A stretch of 6,448 bases of DNA, taken from positions 1 to 6,448 of the forward strand of contig JAFDGP010000144.1 of assembly GCA_019309245.1 (NCBI GenBank). Reading direction: 5' to 3'. Position 1 is the first letter of the stretch, and the number at the start of each line of letters is the position of its first letter. Position numbers and translations under genes: made by a program. Below, piece by piece: positions 1-6,001 of the stretch. The notes beneath the pieces were generated by a model, which made no database searches, was not told the origin of the DNA, and saw only the letters and a list, made by a program, of their open reading frames with translations. This DNA is from Deltaproteobacteria bacterium. GTDB lineage: Bacteria; Desulfobacterota; Desulfobacteria; Desulfobacterales; C00003060.

Positions 1-1
1 G

Positions 2-67
2 CGAGGCGGTGGGCGTGCCGACGTACTGTTGTACTTCAAGCGCCCACCAACAAAGCAGATCCGGTAA
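2..67 (+). CDS. Possible 3' end of an upstream gene (partial)
   Basis: A frame open from the left edge runs 21 codons to a TAA at 65-67 and ends in LLYFKRPPTKQIR. Third codon positions are about two-thirds G or C, which suits coding sequence here, and the basic ending looks like a plausible protein tail. The stretch is too short to assign a family. Another frame is also open, from base 1 to a TGA at 133-135, so the choice is not firm. A perfect 8-bp inverted repeat overlaps this segment and gives a non-coding alternative. No function is proposed. Confidence 0.25.
   Translation, partial: RGGGRADVLLYFKRPPTKQIR
8..48. repeat. 8-bp inverted repeat with inner GTAC hairpin
   Basis: GGTGGGCG at 8-15 is the exact reverse complement of CGCCCACC at 41-48. 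The 25-nt interior holds a second small pair, GTAC at 23-26 and GTAC at 31-34 around TGTT. No T-tract follows, so it does not look like an intrinsic terminator. It may be RNA structure at the end of an upstream transcript, or chance within a coding tail. Confidence 0.4.
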
Positions 68-85
68 ACTCGGCATCCCCGAAGG

Positions 86-207
86 GCCAAAAAAACGAAG
101 ATCAAAATGGATCTGCCCACACTGAAGCCAAGTGAAGGGTTTCAACCAGCGTTTTCTTTCAACACGCTGCAATCATACCATAAAAGTCCGATCTTCGTTT
201 TTTTGGC
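86..207. repeat. 18-bp perfect inverted repeat upstream of priA
   Basis: The segment 86-103 (GCCAAAAAAACGAAGATC) is the exact reverse complement of 190-207. The arms are separated by 86 nt. The interior has its own hairpin: CAGCGT at 147-152 pairs with ACGCTG at 164-169. A competing pair links GCAGATCC at 55-62 with GGATCTGC at 109-116, inside the large loop. The A7/T7 tracts within the arms recall a bidirectional terminator, but the loop is far larger than usual. Other readings are a structured leader RNA of priA or a small dispersed repeat. The inverted repeat is certain; its role is not known. Confidence 0.6.
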
Positions 208-250
208 GGTGGATTTGGGCCATCCAGGATGTGTCGTAACAAGAGCTTGC

Positions 251-257
251 GGGAGGA
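251..257 (+). promoter_or_regulatory. Ribosome binding site fixing the TTG start of priA
   Basis: GGGAGGA sits 6 nt before the TTG at 264. It is a strong Shine-Dalgarno match at normal spacing, and it supports the TTG start over later ATG codons within the conserved N-terminal domain. Confidence 0.75.
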
Positions 258-263
258 TAGCCT

Positions 264-2726
264 TTGTCCGACAAAAAACATACCGAACACTTCGTGGAAG
301 TTGCTGTCGCGCGGCCCCTTTCAAAAACACTGACTTACCGGGTCCCCGCCCACCTGTGCGACAAGACCCGCGTGGGAAGCCGCGTTCTTGTTCCCATGAA
401 AAATACTCGGGTCACGGGCTACGTCCTGGGGCACGGTTTGCGCTCGGACCGTACGGATATCAAGTCCATCGTCGACGTTGTAGACCCCGAGCCCTTGTTT
501 CCAGATTCCATGGTTCCGTTCTTTCGCTGGATTGCACATTATTATCTGTACCCCATTGGAGAGGTCATCAAAGGGGCGCTTCCTGGAGGCCTTACGGCCG
601 GCCAAATTCATTCGGTGCGGATCACCGCCCAAGGACTGGCTGCGCTTTGCAAACGTAGCGACCTTCCCCCCCTGCAATGCGCTGTACTCCAGGCTCTAAA
701 AAACCGCCAGGAGCCGGTCACGATCAAGGCCTTGTCAGGCATGGTCGGCCGTCGAATTTCTTCTAACACCCTTTCCATTTTGGAAGCAACCGGCCTGATC
801 GCCCGACAGTCTCGACTCTCAACGGGAAGGGTGCACCCAAAAAAAGAGCGCTATGTCATTGCGCTCCGGGACCGGCCACCGTCTTCCGGCCTTTCCAAGG
901 CCCGGCGCAGGGTTCTGAATATCGTGGAACGTTCCGGGGAGATTTCCCTGAGGCGGTTGCGGACCAAGGTGGCCTCAGCAGGCCCTTTGGCAAAAAAACT
1001 GGCCGAACAGGGACTTGTAAAACTGGTGGATCGTGAGGTATACCGCGACCCTTTCGGTGAACCGATCAAGCCTGCACCCGATCCCCCAACCTTGACCCGC
1101 GAGCAGCAACACGTGCTGGCCGTCGTCACACAGGCCCTCGGCACGGGTTTTTGCACTTTTCTGCTTCACGGGGTTACAGGAAGCGGAAAGACCGAGGTCT
1201 ATATGCAGGCCGTAGCCGCCGCCTTGAATCAAGGCCATGAGGCCCTGATTCTGGTCCCGGAGATCGGTCTAATCTCCCAGACCGAACGCCGTTTTCGCGC
1301 CCGGTTCGGGGACTGTGTGGCCCTGCTGCACAGCGGTTTGAGCCCCGGCGAACGCCTGGACCAGTGGATGCGCATTGTCCGTCATCAGGCCCAAATCGCA
1401 ATCGGAGCCCGTTCCGCTGTCTTTGCCCCATTTAAACGCCTGGGTCTGATCGTGGTGGATGAAGAGCATGACGATTCATACAAGCAAGAAACCCAACTGC
1501 GGTATCATGCCCGGGACCTGGCGATCCTTCGGGCCAAGCTCACCGGCGCAGTAGCCCTGCTTGGATCGGCAACCCCCTCCGTGCAATCCCATTATAATGT
1601 CCGTACAAAAAAGTACACTGGACTGACCTTGCAGAAACGGATCGACGATCAAGCTTTGCCCGACATCACGGTTGTGGATTTAAGAGAAACCGGTGGGGCT
1701 CGACGGGCAAAACCCTTTATCACTGAAGAGCTCAAGGCGGCCATGGACGAGGCCCTGGGCCGCGGTCAACAGGTCCTGTTGTTTCTGAACCGGCGGGGCT
1801 TCGCCAGTTGCCCGACGTGCACCTGGTGTGGACAGCCGGTGCGCTGCAAGCATTGCGACGTCACCATGACCCTACACCATGGGGCCGACGCTTACAGGTG
1901 CCATTATTGCGGTTACAGCCGTGGCCGGTCGTTGGGTTGCCCCGCATGCGGCCATTCCAAGGTCAAACTGATCGGCCTTGGCACGGAAAGGGTCGAACAC
2001 AAGATCCGCACCCTTTTTCCAGAGGCCAAAGTCGCGCGAATGGACCGGGACGCCACCGCGCGAAAGGGAGCGCTTACGGGCATCTTGAAGGACCTTCGCC
2101 AGCGGCGTATCGATATCTTGATCGGCACCCAAATGGTGGCCAAAGGCCACCATTTTCCCAACATCACCCTGGTGGGCATTCTGTGCGCCGACCTGTCGTT
2201 AAATTTTCCGGACTTTCGTGCCGGCGAGCGAACCTTCCAAATCCTGGCTCAGGTAGCGGGCCGTGCGGGCCGAGGTGCCAGTCCGGGCCGGGTCATTCTT
2301 CAGACGTTCAACCCGGACCACTTCTGTATCGCAGCGGCCACCCGTCAAGATTATATGGCCTTTTACAGTCAGGAAATCGGATATCGCAAGGCCCTGCGTT
2401 ATCCCCCGTATTGTCGGCTTCTGCAGGTCTTGATCACGGGCAAAAACGCCCGATTTACGCAGCGCTATGCTATGCAGGTCGGTGCGTTTTTCCGAAAGGC
2501 GCGATCGCAAAACAAGGTGCTTCAAACGCAGGTGGACCTGCTCGGCCCGGTCGCCGCCCCCTTGGCTCGCCTCAAGCAGCGGTACCGATGGCAAATGCTG
2601 TTAAAGGGCACGGACATCAGGGCGCTCCATACGCTGGCAGGTCTTTTCGCGGAGAGTTCCCTGTATACGCACCATTCAAACAAGGTCCGGGTGACCCTGG
2701 ACGTAGATCCGGTTAGTATGTTGTAA
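264..2726 (+). CDS. priA: Primosomal protein N' (PriA), replication restart helicase
   Basis: PriA is a cytoplasmic 3'-to-5' superfamily 2 DNA helicase that recognises abandoned forks and D-loops and reloads the replisome. The 820-residue product has the family's order. An N-terminal fork-binding domain covers about residues 8-110, starting with VEVAVARPLSKTLTYRVP. A long winged-helix/linker part reaches about 275. Walker A is GVTGSGKT (303-310), the DEEH box is 399-402, and GSATPS is 434-439. The zinc-binding insert follows, with eight cysteines at about 519, 522, 528, 531, 546, 549, 559 and 562. The later helicase motifs are GTQMVAKGHHFP (621-632) and QVAGRAGR (663-670). A C-terminal domain follows that includes RYPPYCRLL. 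The start is TTG behind a strong ribosome binding site. E. coli PriA is about 732 residues; the extra length lies mainly in the middle linker. All key residues seen are intact. The gene converges on thi4, and no partner gene is adjacent. Confidence 0.97.
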   Translation: MSDKKHTEHFVEVAVARPLSKTLTYRVPAHLCDKTRVGSRVLVPMKNTRVTGYVLGHGLRSDRTDIKSIVDVVDPEPLFPDSMVPFFRWIAHYYLYPIGEVIKGALPGGLTAGQIHSVRITAQGLAALCKRSDLPPLQCAVLQALKNRQEPVTIKALSGMVGRRISSNTLSILEATGLIARQSRLSTGRVHPKKERYVIALRDRPPSSGLSKARRRVLNIVERSGEISLRRLRTKVASAGPLAKKLAEQGLVKLVDREVYRDPFGEPIKPAPDPPTLTREQQHVLAVVTQALGTGFCTFLLHGVTGSGKTEVYMQAVAAALNQGHEALILVPEIGLISQTERRFRARFGDCVALLHSGLSPGERLDQWMRIVRHQAQIAIGARSAVFAPFKRLGLIVVDEEHDDSYKQETQLRYHARDLAILRAKLTGAVALLGSATPSVQSHYNVRTKKYTGLTLQKRIDDQALPDITVVDLRETGGARRAKPFITEELKAAMDEALGRGQQVLLFLNRRGFASCPTCTWCGQPVRCKHCDVTMTLHHGADAYRCHYCGYSRGRSLGCPACGHSKVKLIGLGTERVEHKIRTLFPEAKVARMDRDATARKGALTGILKDLRQRRIDILIGTQMVAKGHHFPNITLVGILCADLSLNFPDFRAGERTFQILAQVAGRAGRGASPGRVILQTFNPDHFCIAAATRQDYMAFYSQEIGYRKALRYPPYCRLLQVLITGKNARFTQRYAMQVGAFFRKARSQNKVLQTQVDLLGPVAAPLARLKQRYRWQMLLKGTDIRALHTLAGLFAESSLYTHHSNKVRVTLDVDPVSML

Positions 2727-2793
2727 TGAGGGTCCATCCACAAATGGCCTTTTCGGCTCCGGCTTTTCTAGGTTAGGATCAATATTGTTACGA

Positions 2794-3612
2794 CTAGGTG
2801 TTTTCCAAACGGTCGATTATCAACTCCGCCGCCTTCTTCCCGGACAGGAGCATCCCCCCGAAAATGGGCCCCATTCGGTGCGACCCGAAGGTGGCGTTGG
2901 CCGCCATACCAGCCACATAGACCCCGGGAAAGGCCTCCCGGGTATTTTTCAGCGTGGTTTGTTCGGCCACATCCGCCCAGAGGGATTTTTCTCCGACCAC
3001 TCCCCCGGTTTCCGTCAGGAGTTTGGACCCTGATTTTCTCTCGATAATATGCATCAATTCTGTGGCATGTCCGGTCGCATCAATGGTGTATTGGGTTCGT
3101 ATGGTAAGTGGGTCCACGTGAAGCCGGGCCATCTCCACGGCCGTCCAGTTCACCACAAGGCCCACGACCTTTGTGGATGCAGGGCCGTTACTGCGCCGGA
3201 TGATCACGTCTTCGACGCTCATCAAATTAAAAAACTTGGCCCCCGCGCGACACGCCTGAGACGCCAGGGTGGTGGTCGTCTCGACAGCATCGGCGGTAAA
3301 GTAGCCCGGCTGAAATAAGGCCGTGGCAATGCCAAGTTCATCAAGGATCTGTTTTCCTTCATCCTGAACGACAATTTCATTCAACATCATCCCGCCGCCC
3401 CAAAGCCCACCGCCGATGCTCAACTTTCGTTCGAAAAGGGCGACCTTCTTGCCCCGACTGGCCAGATAGTACGCCGCGACCAAACCTGATGGACCGCCGC
3501 CGACAACGGCAACGTCCAGGTCAAGGTTGTCGAGCCACTTTTCCGTAAACCGCCGGATGATCGCTTTGGTAATCACCTGTTCATCCAGTGTCATTGTTTC
3601 CCCGTTTTCCAT
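2794..3612 (-). CDS. thi4: Sulfide-dependent ADP-thiazole synthase (Thi4 family)
   Basis: Thi4 makes the adenylated thiazole precursor of thiamine from NAD, glycine and a sulfur source, in the cytoplasm. The 272-residue product has a Rossmann FAD/NAD-type motif, VVGGGPSGL, at about 36-44. The family signature FERKLSIGGGLWGGGMM follows, and a C-terminal GSHRMGPIFGGMLLSGKKAA block is also present. In yeast Thi4 the cysteine that donates its own sulfur precedes MDPNVI. Here the aligned segment reads LHVDPLTI, with His165 in that place, as in the archaeal Methanocaldococcus enzyme. That points to a multiple-turnover enzyme using free sulfide plus Fe(II), which fits an anaerobe. I place the start at ATG 3610-3612, 5 nt after AAGGAGG; a GTG one codon earlier leaves only 2 nt. 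I found no convincing TPP riboswitch upstream. Its stop is 67 bp from that of priA. Confidence 0.93.
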   Translation of the reverse strand: MENGETMTLDEQVITKAIIRRFTEKWLDNLDLDVAVVGGGPSGLVAAYYLASRGKKVALFERKLSIGGGLWGGGMMLNEIVVQDEGKQILDELGIATALFQPGYFTADAVETTTTLASQACRAGAKFFNLMSVEDVIIRRSNGPASTKVVGLVVNWTAVEMARLHVDPLTIRTQYTIDATGHATELMHIIERKSGSKLLTETGGVVGEKSLWADVAEQTTLKNTREAFPGVYVAGMAANATFGSHRMGPIFGGMLLSGKKAAELIIDRLENT

Positions 3613-3617
3613 CACCG

Positions 3618-3624
3618 CCTCCTT
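3618..3624 (-). promoter_or_regulatory. Ribosome binding site of thi4
   Basis: On the minus strand AAGGAGG lies 5 nt before the ATG at 3612 and only 2 nt before the alternative GTG at 3615. The spacing favours the ATG, shortening the longest open frame by one residue. Confidence 0.8.
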
Positions 3625-3642
3625 GTATGGTTTGCCCTAAAA

Positions 3643-3702
3643 AGAGTCAGGTTAACCCTCTAAAAAATCAATTGAAATTGTGGTTCTCATATTAAGAACA
3701 AT
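3643..3702. repeat. Two imperfect palindromes in the thi4 leader
   Basis: Just upstream of the thi4 ribosome binding site, GGTTAACC (3650-3657) is a perfect 8-bp palindrome. It is flanked by AGAG (3643-3646) and CTCT (3658-3661), with three extra bases on one side. Farther upstream, GTTCT (3683-3687) and AGAAC (3695-3699) form a 5-bp stem around 7 nt. ATT at 3677-3679 and AAT at 3700-3702 could extend it across a bulge. Either could be an operator or leader RNA structure for thi4. No regulator can be named, and short palindromes arise by chance in AT-rich DNA. Confidence 0.35.
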
Positions 3703-3737
3703 CCGCGTGTTTTGGGACAAAAAACTAAAAAAACAAG

Positions 3738-3799
3738 CACGAAAACACGAAAGCCTCGATGTTTTTTATTTCGTGATTTCAATCTTTCGTGTTTTCGTG
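3738..3799. repeat. 16-bp perfect inverted repeat of ACGAAA-type units
   Basis: CACGAAAACACGAAAG at 3738-3753 is the exact reverse complement of 3784-3799, with a 30-nt loop. Each arm carries two CACGAAA-type units, and another TTTCGTG lies in the loop, so the block is both internally repetitive and palindromic. Oligo-T tracts follow at about 3804-3818, so a transcript could terminate there, although the loop is long. The composition looks like a dispersed intergenic repeat. Short open frames crossing it translate only the repeat and are unlikely to be genes. Confidence 0.65.
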
Positions 3800-4083
3800 A
3801 TAGATTTTTTCTTTTTTGGTTCCGGTTCGTCCGGGTTGGGAATGCAGGCCTCTCATTCCAGAGTTTCTTTCATAAAATTGAGTCCAGGGCGACGTCTTGG
3901 GATCAGGTGCTAATGTGACATAAATGGATTATAAAACGCATACTCGTGCTCATCCATTATTTTCGGGTCTGTGGATGGGCAATACCTAGTAAACCGGTAT
4001 GATTCCTACCAAATTGATATGGATCATTAGCAGTTGAAATAAGGGACGTCAACGTTTTTGTTCGTTAAAAAGAAGGACCATTC
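3800..4083. other. Gene-free stretch between thi4 and the leuA leader
   Basis: I see no credible gene here. Several inverted repeats are present. CCGG at two places around 3822-3835 forms a small stem. AATGGAT (3923-3929) pairs with ATCCATT (3952-3958), and one bulge extends this to 9 bp. TGCTAATG (3908-3915) pairs with CATTAGCA (4025-4032) and encloses the preceding pair. These could form a folded RNA of about 125 nt, but each pair is short. A weak leftward promoter-like pair (TTGACG read from 4052-4047, AATGAT from 4028-4023, 18-bp spacer) could drive thi4. A weak rightward candidate for the leuA leader is TTGATA at 4014-4019 with TGAAAT at 4035-4040. Neither is convincing alone. Confidence 0.35.
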
Positions 4084-4097
4084 AGGGGTGGCAACTG

Positions 4098-4220
4098 ATG
4101 AAAAAACTTGACAGAGCCTGTGGTCCGTGCTTTGCTAATTTTATGAAGATAACAATCCCGGGCACCGTGCAGCTATCCTTGCAGCTTTTGCTCCTTTTGG
4201 GGGAGGTCTGCCTGCGGTAG
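4098..4220 (+). CDS. Leucine-rich leader peptide of leuA (leuL-type)
   Basis: This 40-codon open frame is followed by an intrinsic terminator and then leuA. Residues 26-34 read LSLQLLLLL: seven leucines in nine, with five consecutive codons CTT TTG CTC CTT TTG (4185-4199). The frame continues GEVCLR and stops at TAG 4218-4220. The leucine run avoids CTG, so it mixes several tRNA-Leu demands. Translation of such a peptide is the sensor in ribosome-mediated attenuation; the peptide itself probably has no other job. The ATG at 4098 is preceded by AGGGGTG (4084-4090) at 7-nt spacing, which makes it the best start. An in-frame ATG at 4143 gives a 25-residue version but has no ribosome binding site. 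The gene is too short for ordinary gene callers. The stop overlaps the segment that must be masked for termination, as attenuation requires. Confidence 0.85.
   Translation: MKKLDRACGPCFANFMKITIPGTVQLSLQLLLLLGEVCLR
4108..4136 (+). promoter_or_regulatory. Possible sigma-70 promoter inside the leader frame
   Basis: TTGACA at 4108-4113 is a perfect -35 consensus. A 17-bp spacer leads to TTTGCT (4131-4136), which matches TATAAT at only three of six positions. Transcription would then start near 4143, the alternative leader ATG, giving a leaderless peptide. If transcription begins upstream of 4084 instead, this TTGACA is simply codons of the leader peptide. The sequence alone does not decide. Confidence 0.35.
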
Positions 4221-4256
4221 CCGGGTATACACAAAAAACCACACGGGCCGCAGGCA
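4209..4256 (+). promoter_or_regulatory. Antiterminator hairpin of the leuA attenuator
   Basis: TGCCTGCGG at 4209-4217, the last three sense codons of the leader peptide, pairs perfectly over 9 bp with CCGCAGGCA at 4248-4256. The second strand is also the 5' arm of the terminator (4246-4254), so only one hairpin can form at a time. With the ribosome stalled in the leucine run, 4209-4217 stays free, this hairpin forms and leuA is transcribed. With the ribosome at the TAG, 4209-4217 is covered and the terminator wins. A protective pairing of GCAG (4169-4172 or 4181-4184) with CTGC (4212-4215) is possible but weak. Confidence 0.8.
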
Positions 4257-4279
4257 ATAGAACCTGCGGCCTTTTTTTT
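4246..4279 (+). terminator. Intrinsic terminator (attenuator) ahead of leuA
   Basis: GGCCGCAGG (4246-4254) pairs with CCTGCGGCC (4263-4271) in a perfect 9-bp, mostly GC stem. The loop is 8 nt and eight T follow directly (4272-4279). It lies between the leader peptide stop and the leuA ribosome binding site, so its role must be conditional premature termination rather than the end of an upstream gene. Confidence 0.93.
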
Positions 4280-4310
4280 GGGTCACAGGGCCCGCATAGG
4301 ACCCTGCGGC
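4280..4310 (+). repeat. Secondary hairpin with a third CCTGCGG copy
   Basis: GGGTC (4280-4284) can pair with GACCC (4300-4304), or alternatively CAGGG (4286-4290) with CCCTG (4302-4306). The 3' side contains CCTGCGGC (4303-4310), an extra copy of the terminator's 3' arm sequence that also occurs in the leader peptide (4211-4217, CCTGCGG). It could compete for the shared strand 4248-4254 or be a leftover duplication. It lies in the leuA 5' untranslated region. Confidence 0.45.
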
Positions 4311-4331
4311 ATCGTTTTCCCGAATTTGAGG

Positions 4332-4337
4332 AAGGAG
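4332..4337 (+). promoter_or_regulatory. Ribosome binding site of leuA
   Basis: AAGGAG, within a longer purine stretch (GAGGAAGGAG), ends 8 nt before the ATG at 4346. It confirms the start, which also places the conserved FDTTLRDGEQ motif at the usual distance from the N-terminus. Confidence 0.8.
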
Positions 4338-4345
4338 AAAGAATC

Positions 4346-5941
4346 ATGGAAAGGATATTCGTTTTCGACACCACGTTGCGTGACGGCGAACAGGTCCCCG
4401 GGGCCTGCCTGAACCCCAGGGAAAAGCTCGAAATTGCCATGCAGTTGTCCAGGCTTCAGGTGGATGCCATTGAAGCGGGATTTCCCATATCGTCCCCCGG
4501 AGATTTCAAGGCGGTCAAGATGATCGCCGACAAAGTCAAGGGCCCCACCATTGTCGCTCTGGCCCGTGCGGTACGAGAGGACATCGAAACGGCCTGGAAG
4601 GCCATTCAAGGCGCTGAAAAACCCCGCATTCATGTCTTCTTGGGGACCTCGGACGTGCACATCCAAAAAAAATTCGGGCTCGACAGGCAAAAGGCCCTGG
4701 AAAGAGGTCTGGATGCGCTCAGGTTCGCAAAGTCTCTTTGTCCGGAAGTCGAGTATTCCACGGAGGATGCCTCTCGCTCGGACCCCGACTACCTGGCCAG
4801 TGTGGTGGAACAGGTCATTGCGGCCGGAGCAACCGTGGTCAACATTCCCGATACCGTCGGCTATGCAGTCCCTGAACAGTTTGGCGCCTTAATCGCCTTG
4901 TTGATAAATAAAGTCCCCAATATCGACAAGATCATTCTCAGCGTGCATTGCCACAATGACCTGGGCCTTGCCACAGCCAATACGCTTGCTGCCGTGCGAA
5001 ACGGGGCCCGTCAGGTGGAATGTACCATGAACGGCCTCGGAGAACGGGCCGGCAATGCATCCCTGGAAGAGGTGGTCATGGCCATTCGGACCCGAAAGGA
5101 TTATTTTGATTTCTACTCGTCCGTCAATACCCGGGAAATCATGAGAACCAGCATCCTGGTCAGTCGCCTGATGGGAATGCCTGTTCAGGCAAATAAGGCC
5201 ATTGTCGGCGCCAACGCCTTTGCCCATTCTTCTGGAATTCACCAGGACGGCATCCTGAAAGATCGCGCCACATACGAAATCATCCGCCCGGAGGACCTGG
5301 GAATCACGGATCATGCCATGGTCCTGACGGCAAGATCGGGACGGCATGCCCTTAAGGATAAGACCGTTCAAATGGGCTATGACCTTCAAGACCGCGAGTT
5401 TGAACAGGTTTATGAAAGATTCCTGTCCGTTGCAGATAAGAAAAAGCAGGTCTACGACCAGGATGTGGACCTGATCGTCCAAGAGGTCATCTTTGCGGAT
5501 CTCGCCGACAGCAGCCTCTATGCCCTTGAATCCTATAAGATCATCACGGGAAACGGGGAGGCGCCGGAAGCCAAGGTCAGGCTTCGCAAGAATGAGGTGG
5601 TTCTGGAGGCCGTGTCGGAAGGCGGCGGCCCTATTGACGCCATCTTTAAGGCCATTGACAAGATCGTAGGGGCGTTTCACAAGCTGGAAGATTTTCAGGT
5701 ACAGGCCGTTACCGAAACCAAGGAGGCCATGGGAATCGCTACGGTGTGGGTTTCCCGGGAAGGCTTCCGCGCGTTGGGACGGGGTGCCAGCACTGATATT
5801 CTGAAGGCAAGTGCCCGGGCCTACGTGGAAGCTATCAATCGAATCGGCTGCCTGGTGGCAGGCAAAGTTGAACGGCCGGGGCCGAAAAAACAAAATGGTG
5901 CGACCGAGTCAAAGGGACAATCCGCCTGTGTGCAGGCGTGA
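4346..5941 (+). CDS. leuA: 2-isopropylmalate synthase
   Basis: LeuA condenses acetyl-CoA with 2-oxoisovalerate to 2-isopropylmalate, the committed step of leucine synthesis, in the cytoplasm. The 531-residue product has the full family layout. An HMGL-like TIM barrel covers about residues 4-270, beginning FDTTLRDGEQ. Divalent metal ligands fit Asp13, His201 and His203 (in HCHNDLGLATAN) and Asn237 (in GLGERAGNASLEE). A linker contains NAFAHSSGIHQDGILK. A C-terminal LeuA dimer/regulatory domain spans about 385-505 and ends ALGRGASTDILKASARAYVEAINRI; in this family it binds leucine for feedback inhibition. A polar tail of about 25 residues follows. GEQ after LRD and the overall length favour LeuA over citramalate or homocitrate synthase, and the leucine-rich leader upstream agrees. 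Expression is probably controlled by leucine attenuation. No other leu or ilv gene is visible, so it may be transcribed alone. Confidence 0.96.
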   Translation: MERIFVFDTTLRDGEQVPGACLNPREKLEIAMQLSRLQVDAIEAGFPISSPGDFKAVKMIADKVKGPTIVALARAVREDIETAWKAIQGAEKPRIHVFLGTSDVHIQKKFGLDRQKALERGLDALRFAKSLCPEVEYSTEDASRSDPDYLASVVEQVIAAGATVVNIPDTVGYAVPEQFGALIALLINKVPNIDKIILSVHCHNDLGLATANTLAAVRNGARQVECTMNGLGERAGNASLEEVVMAIRTRKDYFDFYSSVNTREIMRTSILVSRLMGMPVQANKAIVGANAFAHSSGIHQDGILKDRATYEIIRPEDLGITDHAMVLTARSGRHALKDKTVQMGYDLQDREFEQVYERFLSVADKKKQVYDQDVDLIVQEVIFADLADSSLYALESYKIITGNGEAPEAKVRLRKNEVVLEAVSEGGGPIDAIFKAIDKIVGAFHKLEDFQVQAVTETKEAMGIATVWVSREGFRALGRGASTDILKASARAYVEAINRIGCLVAGKVERPGPKKQNGATESKGQSACVQA

Positions 5942-6001
5942 CGGCCTGAAAAGATCCTCGGATTTCTGAGGCCCCGGTTGATACAAAGATTTTCTCGTTG
6001 A

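Noticed and set aside
1808..2716. A 302-codon open frame on the plus strand inside priA
   Set aside because: It is another reading frame of the priA zinc and helicase region. Its product is rich in Gly, Pro, Arg and His with no domain, while the priA frame carries all conserved motifs.
2727..2793. Bidirectional terminator between priA and thi4
   Set aside because: Only a 3-bp GCC/GGC stem and a palindromic CAATATTG are present; there is no stable stem with a T-tract.
3640..3700. TPP riboswitch upstream of thi4
   Set aside because: Only an AACCTGA-like piece and a GAGA are present; the pyrophosphate-sensing GATAAT-type segment and the proper helices are missing.
3680..3918. Two short overlapping open frames between thi4 and leuA
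   Set aside because: They run through the ACGAAA-type inverted repeat, have no good ribosome binding site, and their products are low-complexity translations of the repeat.
4098..4345. T-box leader controlling leuA
   Set aside because: No conserved T-box antiterminator sequence or specifier-loop layout is seen. The in-frame leucine run with overlapping alternative hairpins fits peptide-based attenuation better.
4889..5893. A 334-codon open frame on the minus strand inside leuA
   Set aside because: It lies wholly antisense to an intact, strongly conserved leuA, shows no recognisable motif, and is explained by the codon bias of the real gene.
5942..5980. Intrinsic terminator after leuA
   Set aside because: GGCCT/AGGCC and CCTC/GAGG can pair weakly, but C and G residues follow rather than a T-tract.
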